From Bacillota bacterium (lineage in GTDB: Bacteria; Bacillota; Clostridia; Acetivibrionales; DTU013): DNA of 30,973 nt. The DNA is taken from the NCBI GenBank assembly GCA_023433505.1, contig JAEZCO010000080.1, positions 1 to 30,973 of the forward strand, in the 5' to 3' direction. Under the pieces are notes generated by a model, which was not told where the DNA came from, did not search any database, and worked only from the letters and a program-made list of their open reading frames with translations. Of the stretch, positions 7,116 through 16,103 are shown piece after piece. Every line of letters begins with the position of its first letter. The first letter of the stretch is position 1. The position numbers were made by a program, and so were the translations under genes.

Positions 7116-8145
7116 CGTCTCTCCCCAGCTTTCTTAGTGATCTTGCATGAATCCCCACGACCAGAATAAATATGACACCTCTGATCATGCTTTGAGAAAA
7201 GGTATCGATTGAAAAATCCCCGATATGGAACAAGGTCATGATATTGTTCAACAAGCCCAGCGTAAAGACTCCGCCGATAACTCCAATAATACTGCCTCGT
7301 CCGCCGGCAAGAGTCATTCCGCCGATAACGATTGCCGTTACCGCTGAGAAATCATAGCCTGCTCCATTATAATAAGCGCCAACCTTGGATAATGAGGCAA
7401 GGAATATACCTCCGATAGAAGACATCAACGCAGACATGATAAATGCAAGGCCAACGGTCCTGCTGACATTGACTCCCGTCATTTTGGCAACTTCAATGGA
7501 AGACCCTACCAGCTTCAACTGCTGTCCGAATTTTGTTTTCGTAAGAATGAACTGACACACTATGGCCAGAACGATCATTACAAAAACTACCAGAGGCACG
7601 CCCTTTATTACATCCATCCGGATGAGGTTTATGAAAACATCTACGGCCGGGTTACCTTTTGCCTCTACATCGGGATAAATCTGATGCCCGCTGTATGCCC
7701 AACGGACATAGCCGCTGATAATGAAAGAGAAGGCAAGGGTCCAGATGATGGGGTTGGCTTTCAGCTTGCCTACGACAAAAGCATTCACAGCACCAATGAG
7801 CAAGCCTACTGCAATACCGCAAACAATGCTTATCACTATTCCATATTTCAGAGTTGCAACGGAAATTATGCCCGAATAAGCCATGATTACCGGAACTGTC
7901 ATATCGGCAAAGTGTCCGCTGTATGTTACGAAGGAAACTCCTACTGCTACAATCCCCAGTAGTGCAACGGCAGATATGATATTTGCGAAATTGGTCACCG
8001 ACAGGAACTTATCCGAGATGATCATTCCAACCACAATCAGAATTACAACCAGGAAAAAAACACCCATTTTACTCATTATCATGCTGGAAGCGCCAAAATT
8101 GATACTGCGTTTGTCCTGCCTCGCAGTCGAATTATTTTCCTGCAT
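7108..8145 (-). CDS. sugar ABC transporter permease (RbsC-like), first
   Basis: A 345-aa permease of the same family as the next gene. It has a hydrophilic N-terminus of about 25 residues, then multiple membrane segments beginning GVFFLVVILIVVGMIISDKF. Shared motifs are TYSGHFADMTVPVIMAYSG, GAVNAFVVGKLKANPIIWTL and IGGMTLAGGRGSIIG. The last is the loop that meets the ATPase. It overlaps the ATPase gene by 14 nt and the second permease gene by 8 nt, a tightly coupled order ATPase-permease-permease typical of CUT2 operons. TYSGHFADMTV replaces the usual (S)G.DLSV loop, a small difference that may reflect substrate choice. Confidence 0.9.
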   Translation of the reverse strand: MQENNSTARQDKRSINFGASSMIMSKMGVFFLVVILIVVGMIISDKFLSVTNFANIISAVALLGIVAVGVSFVTYSGHFADMTVPVIMAYSGIISVATLKYGIVISIVCGIAVGLLIGAVNAFVVGKLKANPIIWTLAFSFIISGYVRWAYSGHQIYPDVEAKGNPAVDVFINLIRMDVIKGVPLVVFVMIVLAIVCQFILTKTKFGQQLKLVGSSIEVAKMTGVNVSRTVGLAFIMSALMSSIGGIFLASLSKVGAYYNGAGYDFSAVTAIVIGGMTLAGGRGSIIGVIGGVFTLGLLNNIMTLFHIGDFSIDTFSQSMIRGVIFILVVGIHARSLRKLGRDDA

Positions 8146-9649
8146 TTACATATACCCCCTCGCCATTTGCCGCCAGTAAAGCTGATTCCTCGTTAAATTC
8201 CCCTTCTTTCATCTCTCCGATGAAGTAGCCCCGCCGCATTACCAAAATGCGGTTGGACAGGCCCGTAAGCTCGGGAAGGTCGGAGGATATGAGAATTACC
8301 GCATTCCCCTGGTCTGCGAGCCTTTCAATTGCTTTATGAATAATCAATTTCGCACCGATATCCACACCGCGTGTCGGTTCATCGATGATGAAGACCTTGG
8401 GCTGAGTTGCCAGCCATTTCGCCATAAGCACTTTTTGCTGGTTGCCGCCGGAAAGATTATTTACCATCCTTGAAGGGTCGGGAGGATAAATCTGCAGCTC
8501 CTGGATGGTCTCCTCAAGAATTTTTTCACCTCTTTTAGCGGAATAGACAAGATTCTTTGTATGCCTGGGTATCAGCGCCGACAGGGCATTTTCCCCCATA
8601 GATATCCGCAGTGCCAGGCCCTGGGTCTTCCGGTTCTCCGTAAGATATGCGATACCATGCTTAAGGGCTCCGCTCATGCTTTTATACTTAACTTTTTTAC
8701 CTTCGATAAGAATTTCGCCTTCATCAATGGGATCTACCCCCGCCAGCGCCCGTGCCAGCTCGCTTCTACCCGAGCCTGCCAATCCGCATATGCCAAGGAT
8801 TTCGCCTCTTCTTACCTTCAGGGATATATCGCGGAAAAAGCCATATCTGCTTAAGTTTTCAACCCTCAGCATCTCTTCTCCGTACTTTGCTTTCCGGTTG
8901 CTGTAAAATTCCTTGACGCTCTTGCCAACCATCAGCTCAATCAGCTTCTCCGTACTAACTTCATCTTTTTCATAAGTCCCTACTTTCTTCCCGTCGCGCA
9001 TGACCGTTATCCTGTCTGCGACCCTGAATATTTCAGGAAGGTGATGAGAGATGTAAATGATGGCGAGGCCTTGTTTTTTCAACCTGTCGATGATTTCAAA
9101 AAGACGTTCGACCTCTTCCCTTGAAAGGGCTGATGTAGGCTCATCCATAACCAGAATGCAGGGTTTGTTTCCCAAAGCCTTGGCTATTTCCACCAGCTGT
9201 GCCTCGTGCTGGCTGATTTCCTTCACTTTGGTCAAAGGATGCAAATAGGACAGGCCCACCTTCTCCAGCCTTTCCGCAGTCATTTCCACCATGGCCTTTT
9301 TATCCAGTAAAAAACCCTTTGTCGGCAGAATTCCAACCAATACGTTTTCTGCGATGGACAAGGGCATTGCCAGGCTCAATTCCTGGTAAATCATTTCGAT
9401 CCCATTGGCTTTTGCCAATGCGGGAGAGGCCAGCTTTACTTCCTTCCCGTTCACCTGGATCGAACCCGCATAGTCGTCGAAGGAGCCGGCGATCATCTTC
9501 ATCAGCGTGGATTTACCCGCACCGTTTTCCCCGATCAGCGCATGCACCTCGCCTGCGTATACTTCAAAATCCACATTATCTACTGCAAGGGTTCCGGGGA
9601 ATCTCTTGCTGACCTTCTCCATCGACAGGGCAACACCTATATCTCCCAC
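8132..9649 (-). CDS. sugar ABC transporter ATPase with two ABC domains (RbsA/XylG-like)
   Basis: A 505-aa tandem ATPase that powers the two permeases encoded after it. Domain 1 has Walker A GENGAGKST (about 40-48), a degenerate signature ISQHEAQLVEIAKAL and Walker B CILVMDEPTSALS. Domain 2 has the degenerate P-loop GLAGSGRSEL, the signature LSGGNQQKVLMAKWL and Walker B VFIIDEPTRGVDIG. This asymmetric pattern is the hallmark of RbsA/MglA/XylG proteins. The GTG at 9649 was chosen: GGAAGG lies upstream and it begins 3 nt after the stop of the URO-D remnant, consistent with coupling. An ATG nine codons later is the alternative. Confidence 0.92.
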   Translation of the reverse strand: MGDIGVALSMEKVSKRFPGTLAVDNVDFEVYAGEVHALIGENGAGKSTLMKMIAGSFDDYAGSIQVNGKEVKLASPALAKANGIEMIYQELSLAMPLSIAENVLVGILPTKGFLLDKKAMVEMTAERLEKVGLSYLHPLTKVKEISQHEAQLVEIAKALGNKPCILVMDEPTSALSREEVERLFEIIDRLKKQGLAIIYISHHLPEIFRVADRITVMRDGKKVGTYEKDEVSTEKLIELMVGKSVKEFYSNRKAKYGEEMLRVENLSRYGFFRDISLKVRRGEILGICGLAGSGRSELARALAGVDPIDEGEILIEGKKVKYKSMSGALKHGIAYLTENRKTQGLALRISMGENALSALIPRHTKNLVYSAKRGEKILEETIQELQIYPPDPSRMVNNLSGGNQQKVLMAKWLATQPKVFIIDEPTRGVDIGAKLIIHKAIERLADQGNAVILISSDLPELTGLSNRILVMRRGYFIGEMKEGEFNEESALLAANGEGVYVNAGK

Positions 9650-9652
9650 GTT

Positions 9653-9925
9653 TTACACCATCCTTCCAATTCCATACTTTTTTACTTTGTCAAACATGGC
9701 TACAATATTCCGCGCAGGAATCTCAGGCAAACGATAATCATGGGACGCTGCCGCAATATAATTGTAATGGCCGCCGAAGATATCAATGCTCCTTCGGGTT
9801 TCCTTCCTTACTTCCTCTTCGCCGGCACAGGCCGGAATTTCATTTTCACCGATTCCTACTAAGAATACGATGCCGCGTCCATATTTCTTTTTCAGTTCCT
9901 CCGGATCCAATTGGTGGCTGTCACC
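9653..9925 (-). pseudogene. C-terminal remnant of a URO-D-family gene
   Basis: About 90 codons resemble only the last quarter of a URO-D-family protein: LDPEELKKKYGRGIVFLVGI, EEEVRKETRRSIDIF, YNYIAAASHDYRLPEIPARN and IVAMFDKVKKYG. Compare the full-length relative at 3064-4224, whose end reads NIDVRVL, DPREIKRQVL, SDHSVSSDVEPES, LALQILREYG. No catalytic barrel precedes it. The open frame runs back to 9979, but residues before about 9925 do not resemble the family and no good ribosome site is seen. It is the first segment of the sugar operon, between the promoter and the ATPase gene, so it may serve only as leader RNA. Confidence 0.7.
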
Positions 9926-9960
9926 TGAATGGGGTTTAGGTAATTTTCTTGAACACTTTA

Positions 9961-9989
9961 ATGATAACCATAGCGCCATTTGTTATTAA
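9961..9989 (-). promoter_or_regulatory. candidate promoter of the CUT2 sugar operon
   Basis: On the minus strand TTAATA (9989-9984), a 17-nt spacer and TATCAT (9966-9961) form a weak -35 and a near-consensus -10. The direct repeats at 9993-10027 lie right upstream of the -35. That is the arrangement of a promoter needing an AraC-type activator. Inferred from motifs only. Confidence 0.45.
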
Positions 9990-9992
9990 TAG

Positions 9993-10027
9993 AATTTTTT
10001 TATCAGAAGGGTTAATTTTTTTATCAG
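9993..10027. promoter_or_regulatory. 14-bp direct repeats with 21-bp period, likely YesN operator
   Basis: AATTTTTTTATCAG occurs exactly twice, at 9993-10006 and 10014-10027, offset by 21 bp or two helical turns. AraC-family activators bind direct repeats with this spacing (known for araI1-araI2). The site lies between the divergent CUT2 operon and the YesN-type regulator gene. It is the natural candidate binding site for that regulator. Confidence 0.6.
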
Positions 10028-10085
10028 TTGTCTTTATGGCAGGCCGGACTATTGCTCGAAATATGCTTAAGCAGTAGAATAATAA

Positions 10086-10115
10086 TTGTGTGAGGTAGAA
10101 TACTTCAACTATACG
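10086..10115 (+). promoter_or_regulatory. candidate promoter of the yesN-yesM operon
   Basis: TTGTGT (10086-10091), an 18-nt spacer and TATACG (10110-10115) lie 33 nt before the GTG start of the response regulator. GGAGG (10137-10141) is the ribosome site. Modest match to sigma-A. Confidence 0.4.
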
Positions 10116-10147
10116 ATGTTTTTGAATTCCGTTTTTGGAGGTACAGG

Positions 10148-11755
10148 GTGTACAAGATACTGATTGTTGATGACGAAGAGCTTGTAAGAAAAGCCATTGT
10201 GGCAAAGCTGGACTGGGCCGGAATAGGTTTTAGCGAGGTGGAGCAAGCGGAAGACGGAGAAGAAGCGCTTGAAATCGCCCTCAAATTCAAGCCGCACATC
10301 GTTCTGACAGACATACGCATGCCTTTCATGGATGGTCTTGAACTGGCCGAGCGCTTAAGGACCCGGCTGCCCCAGACAAAAGTCATCATCCTCAGCGGGC
10401 ATGACGAATTTGAATATGCGCAGGAAGCTATTAAAGCCGGCGTACTGGATTACATATTAAAGCCTGTACATGCTGCAGGGCTCAAAGAATTGATGGAAAA
10501 GGCCAAGCTACTTCTGGATCATGAGTTTGAGGAAAAAGAAAAGCTTTATAAATTGAAGATACAGCTGCACCAGAGCCTTCCGCTGCTCAGGGATAAATTT
10601 CTGATCTCACTGGTAAACAACTCCGTCCATGAGCGTGAACTGGAAAAAAAGCTTGAATACCTGGAAATACAGTTCCCCTATCAATCTTTCATTGTTTGTG
10701 TTTCCGAAATCGACAATCTGAATGTGCTTGCCGAGAACAGCAGTGCTGAAGATACCGAGCTGCTGATGTTTTCGTTTCTCAATATTTCATCGGAGCTTAT
10801 CGGGAGCTCCGGCATTGTATTCAACGATTTTAACAGCCGGCAGATCATTCTGTATAATTTCCCTCAAGAAAAGGAGCCTTCGGGTATTGACAATCTCTAT
10901 AGCATACTTGAAGCGATCAGGGAAAACTTTTCAAAATATTTCAATGTTACCATTACCACCGGCATAGGAAGGGTGGTCGGGAGCCCCAAAGATCTGCACG
11001 CCTCCTATAATGACGCCCTTCATGTGCTGGACTACAAGATCGTAATGGGAAAGAACAGAATCTATGACATACGGGATCTGGGCTTTAGAAAACAGGAAAT
11101 GTATTACCCCATCAATAGCATCAATGAGCTGCTTTCAAAAATAAAGCTGGAAAGCGTTGAAGCTGTCTCCGAATACACGGAAAAATTCTTTGGCGGGCTG
11201 ATGGACAGAAAAAATATCACTCCGGACAATATTAAAATCATCATGTCGGAGCTGATCAACGGCGCTCAAAAAATCATTATGGAAATGAAGGACGAATCAA
11301 AGGAGCACGAAAATATAGACTTTGGAATTTATGAGGAAATCGGAAAATACAAAACACTGGAAGAGATGAAGCCGGTGGTTTTCCACTACCTTGCCGGGAT
11401 TAACAAAACCATTCACGCGGCAAGAAACAGCCGGAATCTCCACATCATCAACAAGGCCAAGCAATTTATCCATAACAGCTATAAGCAGGACGACCTGTCG
11501 CTGAACCAGATTGCGGCCCTGGTCTCCGTAAGCCCGGGCTATCTGAGCATATTGTTCCGCAAGGAAACAAACCAGACCTTCATCGAATATCTGACCCTGG
11601 TGAGGATGGAAAAAGCCAAGGAGCTGCTGAAAACCTCCAGCTTGAAATCCTATGAGGTTGCCTATAATGTCGGCTTCAGCGACCCCCACTATTTCAGCAT
11701 GAGCTTTAAAAAATACACGGGAGTCACCCCCTCCGATTATAAATCCGGGATGTAG
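10148..11755 (+). CDS. YesN-type response regulator, receiver plus AraC HTH
   Basis: A 535-aa two-component response regulator. The receiver domain (1-120) has acidic pair D8-D9, phospho-acceptor D55 in VLTDIRMP and K105 in YILKPV. A long central region (about 130-420) is of the kind found in YesN proteins. The C-terminus (about 430-535) holds an AraC-type double helix-turn-helix: DLSLNQIAALVSVSPGYLS followed by a partly matching SYEVAYNVGFSDPHYFS and FKKYTGVTPSDYK. It starts at GTG with GGAGG 6 nt upstream. It is followed 56 nt later by its cognate kinase gene. By analogy with YesM/YesN and LytS/YesN systems it should activate nearby sugar transport genes; 14-bp direct repeats upstream of the divergent operon are its likely site. 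Confidence 0.92.
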   Translation: MYKILIVDDEELVRKAIVAKLDWAGIGFSEVEQAEDGEEALEIALKFKPHIVLTDIRMPFMDGLELAERLRTRLPQTKVIILSGHDEFEYAQEAIKAGVLDYILKPVHAAGLKELMEKAKLLLDHEFEEKEKLYKLKIQLHQSLPLLRDKFLISLVNNSVHERELEKKLEYLEIQFPYQSFIVCVSEIDNLNVLAENSSAEDTELLMFSFLNISSELIGSSGIVFNDFNSRQIILYNFPQEKEPSGIDNLYSILEAIRENFSKYFNVTITTGIGRVVGSPKDLHASYNDALHVLDYKIVMGKNRIYDIRDLGFRKQEMYYPINSINELLSKIKLESVEAVSEYTEKFFGGLMDRKNITPDNIKIIMSELINGAQKIIMEMKDESKEHENIDFGIYEEIGKYKTLEEMKPVVFHYLAGINKTIHAARNSRNLHIINKAKQFIHNSYKQDDLSLNQIAALVSVSPGYLSILFRKETNQTFIEYLTLVRMEKAKELLKTSSLKSYEVAYNVGFSDPHYFSMSFKKYTGVTPSDYKSGM

Positions 11756-11811
11756 CAGGCACATCAGGGGGATTTCACACCGGCCTGCGCATGGAAAAAG
11801 AAAGGATAATA

Positions 11812-13629
11812 ATGAAAAAACATTTGTTCAGGATAAATTTTCTAAAGCACGCAAGCATACAGTCAAAAATCATAATTTCTTTTTCCATACTGATTGTCAT
11901 CACTCTGGCGGTAATAGGCTTTGCCGCTGTTTTCAAGTACAGCCAGACCCTGGAGAAAAGCACGACGGAATACAACAGCCAGATCCTGGACCAGGTCATT
12001 AAAAATATTAACTTCTATATAAATGAAATGGAAAGCGTATCCGCAATCTCGAACTACAACTACTATATCCAGAAGCTGCTGAAAAGCCCCCCGTCCTCTG
12101 CGGATGTGGAACGGTTCAAGGACGCCAACCGGATCACCGAGCTCCTTGACAATATCATCAATACCCGGCAGGATATCGTGTCGATTTTCATTTTTGGAAA
12201 TAACGGCACCATCCTCAGCAATAATATGAATTCCGGAGTCAACCGGAATTATAACTTTGCCAAGCAGAACTGGTATAAGGACGCCCAGGAAAACAACGGC
12301 AAGCCGGTAGTAGTCAGCCCTCATAAGCAAAGCTACGTGCTCAACAGCAACAAAATGGTAATATCCCTGAGCCGCAGCATCAACATTTATGACCAGAACG
12401 ACCAGCTTGGGGTTATCCTCATTGACCTGAACCTTAAGGTGCTGGACGACATCTGCCGGAATGTAAGGCTTGGAAACAATGGTTACATTTTTATTGTAGA
12501 CAGTGAAGGAAATGTGGTCTACCACCCGGATTACAGCTATATGCTCAGAGCCGCAGACGACATGTACATTAAAAATGTCTTTAAGGCGGATGACAGCTTG
12601 ATTCCTGATGTTATGGAGTCCGACGGCGGCACTTTCATAAAAAAGGTGGATTCCGGGCAGATGCATGTTACCTATAAAAAGTTCGATCCGGCCGGCTGGA
12701 CCATTGTCGGTGTAACTCCATACAATTCAATGATGTATGAAATCTACCGCATACGGAGCTTTATCCTCATCATCGGGCTGCTGGGGCTTCTCGGAGCCTT
12801 TATCATGTCCTACCTCATCTCCTCCATGATATCCAAGCCTGTCACCCGGCTTCAGCAGCTTATGAAGCAGGCGGAAGGAGGAAATCTGGATGTCTCGCTG
12901 AACTTCGACAGCAGGGATGAAATCGGCAGTCTCAGCAAAAGCTTCAACAGCATGATCAACAAAATCAAGGACCTGATGCACCAGGTCGTGGTGGAGCAGG
13001 AGGATAAGAGGAAAACTGAGCTCAAAGCGCTCCAGGCACAGATTAATCCCCATTTCCTGTACAACACCCTGGATTCCATCATCTGGATGGCAGAGATGAA
13101 CAAGGATGAGGTGGTCATTATGGCCGACGCATTGGCAAAGCTTTTCAGGCTGAGCCTGAGCAGAGGCGCGGAAATCATCCCCGTAGAGCAGGAAGTGGAG
13201 CATGTCCGGAATTATTTGATCATCCAGAGCATGCGGTATTCGGATAAATTCGATTATGAAATAAATCTCGCTGAGGACATACGCAAAAACAGTACCTTGA
13301 AGCTCATATTACAGCCGCTTGTAGAGAATTCCATCTACCACGGGATAAAAAACAAAAGGCAAAAGGGGCATATCGAAATCAGAGGCAGAAAGGTCGAAGA
13401 CAAAATACTGCTTGAAGTCATTGATGACGGTATTGGCATGGATCCGGAGAAATGTGAGGAAATATTAAACTCCAGCAGCAGCGGAAACACCCGGAAGGGC
13501 TTTAACGGCGTCGGTGTAAAAAATGTCAATGACAGGATAAAGCTCTACTATGGAGACGAATACGGCCTTAAATATATCAGCAGCCCCGGCAGCGGCACCA
13601 CTGTGGAGCTATGGCTTCCATTACTGTGA
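11812..13629 (+). CDS. YesM-type sensor histidine kinase
   Basis: A 605-aa membrane sensor kinase paired with the preceding regulator. A first membrane helix (IIISFSILIVITLAVIGFAA) is followed by a ~250-residue extracellular dCache-type sensor region, a second helix (SFILIIGLLGLLGAFIMSYL), a HAMP linker (SKPVTRLQQLMKQAEGGNLD), then the His_kinase module with the phosphohistidine H414 in QINPHFLYNTL. A HATPase domain follows, with N-box LQPLVENSIYHGIKNK and G-box DDGIGMD. ATG 11812 was chosen, with AAAGG 7 nt before it, over an ATG at 11791. The next gene encodes a membrane-anchored sugar-binding protein, which may present ligand to this kinase's outer domain. Confidence 0.92.
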   Translation: MKKHLFRINFLKHASIQSKIIISFSILIVITLAVIGFAAVFKYSQTLEKSTTEYNSQILDQVIKNINFYINEMESVSAISNYNYYIQKLLKSPPSSADVERFKDANRITELLDNIINTRQDIVSIFIFGNNGTILSNNMNSGVNRNYNFAKQNWYKDAQENNGKPVVVSPHKQSYVLNSNKMVISLSRSINIYDQNDQLGVILIDLNLKVLDDICRNVRLGNNGYIFIVDSEGNVVYHPDYSYMLRAADDMYIKNVFKADDSLIPDVMESDGGTFIKKVDSGQMHVTYKKFDPAGWTIVGVTPYNSMMYEIYRIRSFILIIGLLGLLGAFIMSYLISSMISKPVTRLQQLMKQAEGGNLDVSLNFDSRDEIGSLSKSFNSMINKIKDLMHQVVVEQEDKRKTELKALQAQINPHFLYNTLDSIIWMAEMNKDEVVIMADALAKLFRLSLSRGAEIIPVEQEVEHVRNYLIIQSMRYSDKFDYEINLAEDIRKNSTLKLILQPLVENSIYHGIKNKRQKGHIEIRGRKVEDKILLEVIDDGIGMDPEKCEEILNSSSSGNTRKGFNGVGVKNVNDRIKLYYGDEYGLKYISSPGSGTTVELWLPLL

Positions 13630-13660
13630 ACGGACAGCCTGGAAAGGAGCATAAACCTTT

Positions 13661-14644
13661 ATGAAAATAAAACTTATCGTGCCTGCCGCACTGATCCTGG
13701 TCATACTGGCTGTCAGCCAGCTGATCATGAATAACGACCAAACCGGAAAAACCGAAAACGATTTTACCCAGCCCGCAGAGCGGAAGTATAAAACCATCGC
13801 CATTGTCGCCCACGATATGCGGCATATGTTTATGGCCAGTGTGGCAGGAATGATCAGAGAAAAAGCAAGGGAAAATGAAAATATAAAAATTCTGCTGTAC
13901 GATTCTGAGAGCAGCAACGATAAACAGATTCTCCAACTCGATGAGTTAATAGAGAAAAAGGTGGATGGAATTATTTTAAACCCCACGGACAAATCCGCGA
14001 TAAACGCAGCTATTGATAAAGTCAAAAAGGCCGGCATCCCTCTGATTACCGTCAACATGAATGCTACCAGTGATTCCGTGGATTGCTATATCGGTTCGGA
14101 TTCTTTCCAGGCCGGCGTGCTGCAGGGAGAATATGCGGCCCGGCAGCTGAAAGGCGCCGGAAACCTGGTGGTTTTGGCGGGCCAGGCAGGTCATGATGCA
14201 ACGGACGACAGGCTTCAGGGCCTGAAAAGCATTGTTGAAAAATACCCGGAAATGCACATCACCCAATTGGAACATGCAAATTGGGACAGGAGCAAGGGTT
14301 CGGAAATGATGGAAAAAATCATATCCTCCGGGACCAAATTCGATGCGGTCATCTCCCAGAATGATGAAATGCTGCTTGGCGCCGTGCAAATCCTTGAAAA
14401 ATACCATCTCAAGCCGTTAACCATCGGCGTAGACGCCATTCCGGAAGCCCTGGAGGCCATGATGGAGGACAGGATCGGCGCCACCATCTATCAAAACAGT
14501 AAAGCACAGGCTGCAGCGGCCTTTGAAGTTATGTCAAAGCTTTTCAACAATGAAAAGGTAGAAAAGGTAAAATGGATCCCCCTTGAGCTTGTAACCCCTG
14601 AGAATATTGACAATTATATATTTTCCGGTATTATGAAAAAATAG
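13661..14644 (+). CDS. membrane-anchored sugar-binding protein, probable co-sensor
   Basis: A 327-aa Peripla_BP_4 (RbsB-like) protein. The N-terminus (MKIKLIVPAALILVILAV) is a membrane segment with no lipobox cysteine; the first cysteine is deep in the fold (SVDCYIG). So it is either anchored by an uncleaved helix or secreted, unlike the lipoprotein at 4728-5957. Fold motifs are YKTIAIVAHDMRHMFMASVA, DGIILNPTDKSAINAAID, GIPLITVNMN and VISQNDEMLLGAVQIL. It lies 31 nt after the kinase gene. This order resembles XylFII-LytS-YesN of Clostridium beijerinckii, where an anchored binding protein reports xylose to the kinase. Sensing rather than transport is therefore my preferred reading, but a transport role is not excluded. 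Confidence 0.85.
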   Translation: MKIKLIVPAALILVILAVSQLIMNNDQTGKTENDFTQPAERKYKTIAIVAHDMRHMFMASVAGMIREKARENENIKILLYDSESSNDKQILQLDELIEKKVDGIILNPTDKSAINAAIDKVKKAGIPLITVNMNATSDSVDCYIGSDSFQAGVLQGEYAARQLKGAGNLVVLAGQAGHDATDDRLQGLKSIVEKYPEMHITQLEHANWDRSKGSEMMEKIISSGTKFDAVISQNDEMLLGAVQILEKYHLKPLTIGVDAIPEALEAMMEDRIGATIYQNSKAQAAAAFEVMSKLFNNEKVEKVKWIPLELVTPENIDNYIFSGIMKK

Positions 14645-14677
14645 ACGGTAGTATGCGAAAGGAACGGATGGTTATTT

Positions 14678-16024
14678 ATGAAGAGAAAATTGTCAGTCCT
14701 TATTCTTTTTTTTACAATCCTGTCGGCAGGGATTTCAGGCTGCGGAGGCGACGGCTTGAGTGACAGCCTGCAGGATAAAAAGGGAGCTCTGGAAGGGATA
14801 ACCATCAACTGCGCCTTCATAGGCGGAGGCGACTATGAGAAGCTGTACGACCAACTGCCTGATTTTGAAAAAACTACGGGAGCCAAGGTAAAGATTATTT
14901 ACAAAGGAAACGGCTTTGACATAGACAAAAAGCTGATCATGGACTTTACTGCCAATACCGTGGACTATGATGTCATGTGGGACCATACAAGCTTTTTTTC
15001 ACAGTACATCCCCTACCTGGAACCGCTGGACAGCTATTTCACTTCCGATGAATTAAACGATTTCCTGCCGAGACTTCTGAATGCCTGCAAAAGGGATGAC
15101 AAGCTCTGGATGATACCGCGGCATGCAGATATCAGCAGCCTGCATTACAGGACGGATTTATTCAATGACCCCAAAGAGAAGGCGGCTTTCAAGAAACAAT
15201 ACGGCAGGGATTTGAAAGTACCGGAGACCTGGGATGAATTTGCAGAGGTCGCAAATTTTTTTACCCGGGGCACCACCCTTTATGGCACCCAGTTTGCCGG
15301 GAAAGAAGAGGCCCTGACCGGGAGATTTTATGAGCTGCTGCTTTCCAATGACGGAGAATATCTGGGCGCGGACGGCAAAGCAGCCTTCAACAGCGACGCA
15401 GGCGTCAAGGCAATATCCATGCTCCGGGATCTTTATGCTTCGGGCGCCATGCCCAAGGGTATGGTAAACTACCTGTGGGATGATGTCGCCAGCAACTTTG
15501 CCAATGGCAATATCGCAATATACTCCGAATGGTACGGCTGGTATTCCCGTTTCCAGGACCCTAAATATTCCAAGGTCGCAGGGAAATTTGACATTGCACG
15601 ACAGCCGGCGGGTCCCGGAGGCATCCACGGAGGCTGGGGCGGCGTTCATGCTTTTTCAATACCCAAAGCCGCCAAAAACAAAGAAGCGGCAGCTGTTTTA
15701 ATCAAATTTCTCACCAGTCCCGAGAGTGAGTACAAGGAAGGCAAGCTCGGTTACCTGGTAGCCAGGACCTCCATCTGGGATAAGATGATAAAGGAAGCCG
15801 AAAGCTCCAACGTCCCGTTGGATAAAAAAAGACTGGAGCTGGCAAAGCTTCAGCTTTCGGAAGATTTCCAGACACCCCCGCTGATGGCGGAATGGATCAG
15901 CTCCTCCAATATTTTGTTTCCCAGGCTGCAATCCGTAATATTGGGGGAAATAGAGCCGAAGGCTGCGCTGGACGAAGCTGCGGCAGAGGTCAACAAGCTT
16001 CTTGAGCAGAACACAGGCGATTGA
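14678..16024 (+). CDS. extracellular solute-binding lipoprotein, family 1 (CUT1)
   Basis: A 448-aa SBP_bac_1 lipoprotein. A signal with ISGC places the lipidated cysteine at residue 22. The mature protein has the usual two-lobed family features: FEKTTGAKVKIIYKGNGFDI, a VDYDVMWDHT segment, PETWDEFAEVANFF, a DVASNFANGNIAIYSEW motif and GGIHGGWGGVHAFSIPKAAK. It should bind an oligosaccharide and deliver it to the two permeases encoded downstream. It follows the co-sensor gene by 33 nt and precedes the permease by about 117 nt, a gap carrying a degenerate intergenic repeat. Substrate unknown. Confidence 0.9.
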   Translation: MKRKLSVLILFFTILSAGISGCGGDGLSDSLQDKKGALEGITINCAFIGGGDYEKLYDQLPDFEKTTGAKVKIIYKGNGFDIDKKLIMDFTANTVDYDVMWDHTSFFSQYIPYLEPLDSYFTSDELNDFLPRLLNACKRDDKLWMIPRHADISSLHYRTDLFNDPKEKAAFKKQYGRDLKVPETWDEFAEVANFFTRGTTLYGTQFAGKEEALTGRFYELLLSNDGEYLGADGKAAFNSDAGVKAISMLRDLYASGAMPKGMVNYLWDDVASNFANGNIAIYSEWYGWYSRFQDPKYSKVAGKFDIARQPAGPGGIHGGWGGVHAFSIPKAAKNKEAAAVLIKFLTSPESEYKEGKLGYLVARTSIWDKMIKEAESSNVPLDKKRLELAKLQLSEDFQTPPLMAEWISSSNILFPRLQSVILGEIEPKAALDEAAAEVNKLLEQNTGD

Positions 16025-16069
16025 TATAACAAATCGTGATTTTAATAATTAACCTACGGGAATGTATTT

Positions 16070-16103
16070 GTCATTCCGAGAATTCCTGACGACGTGGAAT
16101 CTC
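16070..16103. repeat. degenerate intergenic repeat GTCATTCCGAG...GGAATCTC
   Basis: The sequence runs from GTCATTCCGAG (16070-16080) to GTGGAATCTC (16094-16103), with a degenerate centre. This pattern is a common bacterial interspersed repeat of the CATTCCGAG...GGAATCTC kind. It lies in the gap before the first CUT1 permease gene and creates a false upstream GTG start at 16094. Confidence 0.45.

Noticed and set aside
11863..12666. 267-aa minus-strand ORF opposite the histidine kinase
   Set aside because: No recognisable domain and fully antisense to a well supported gene.
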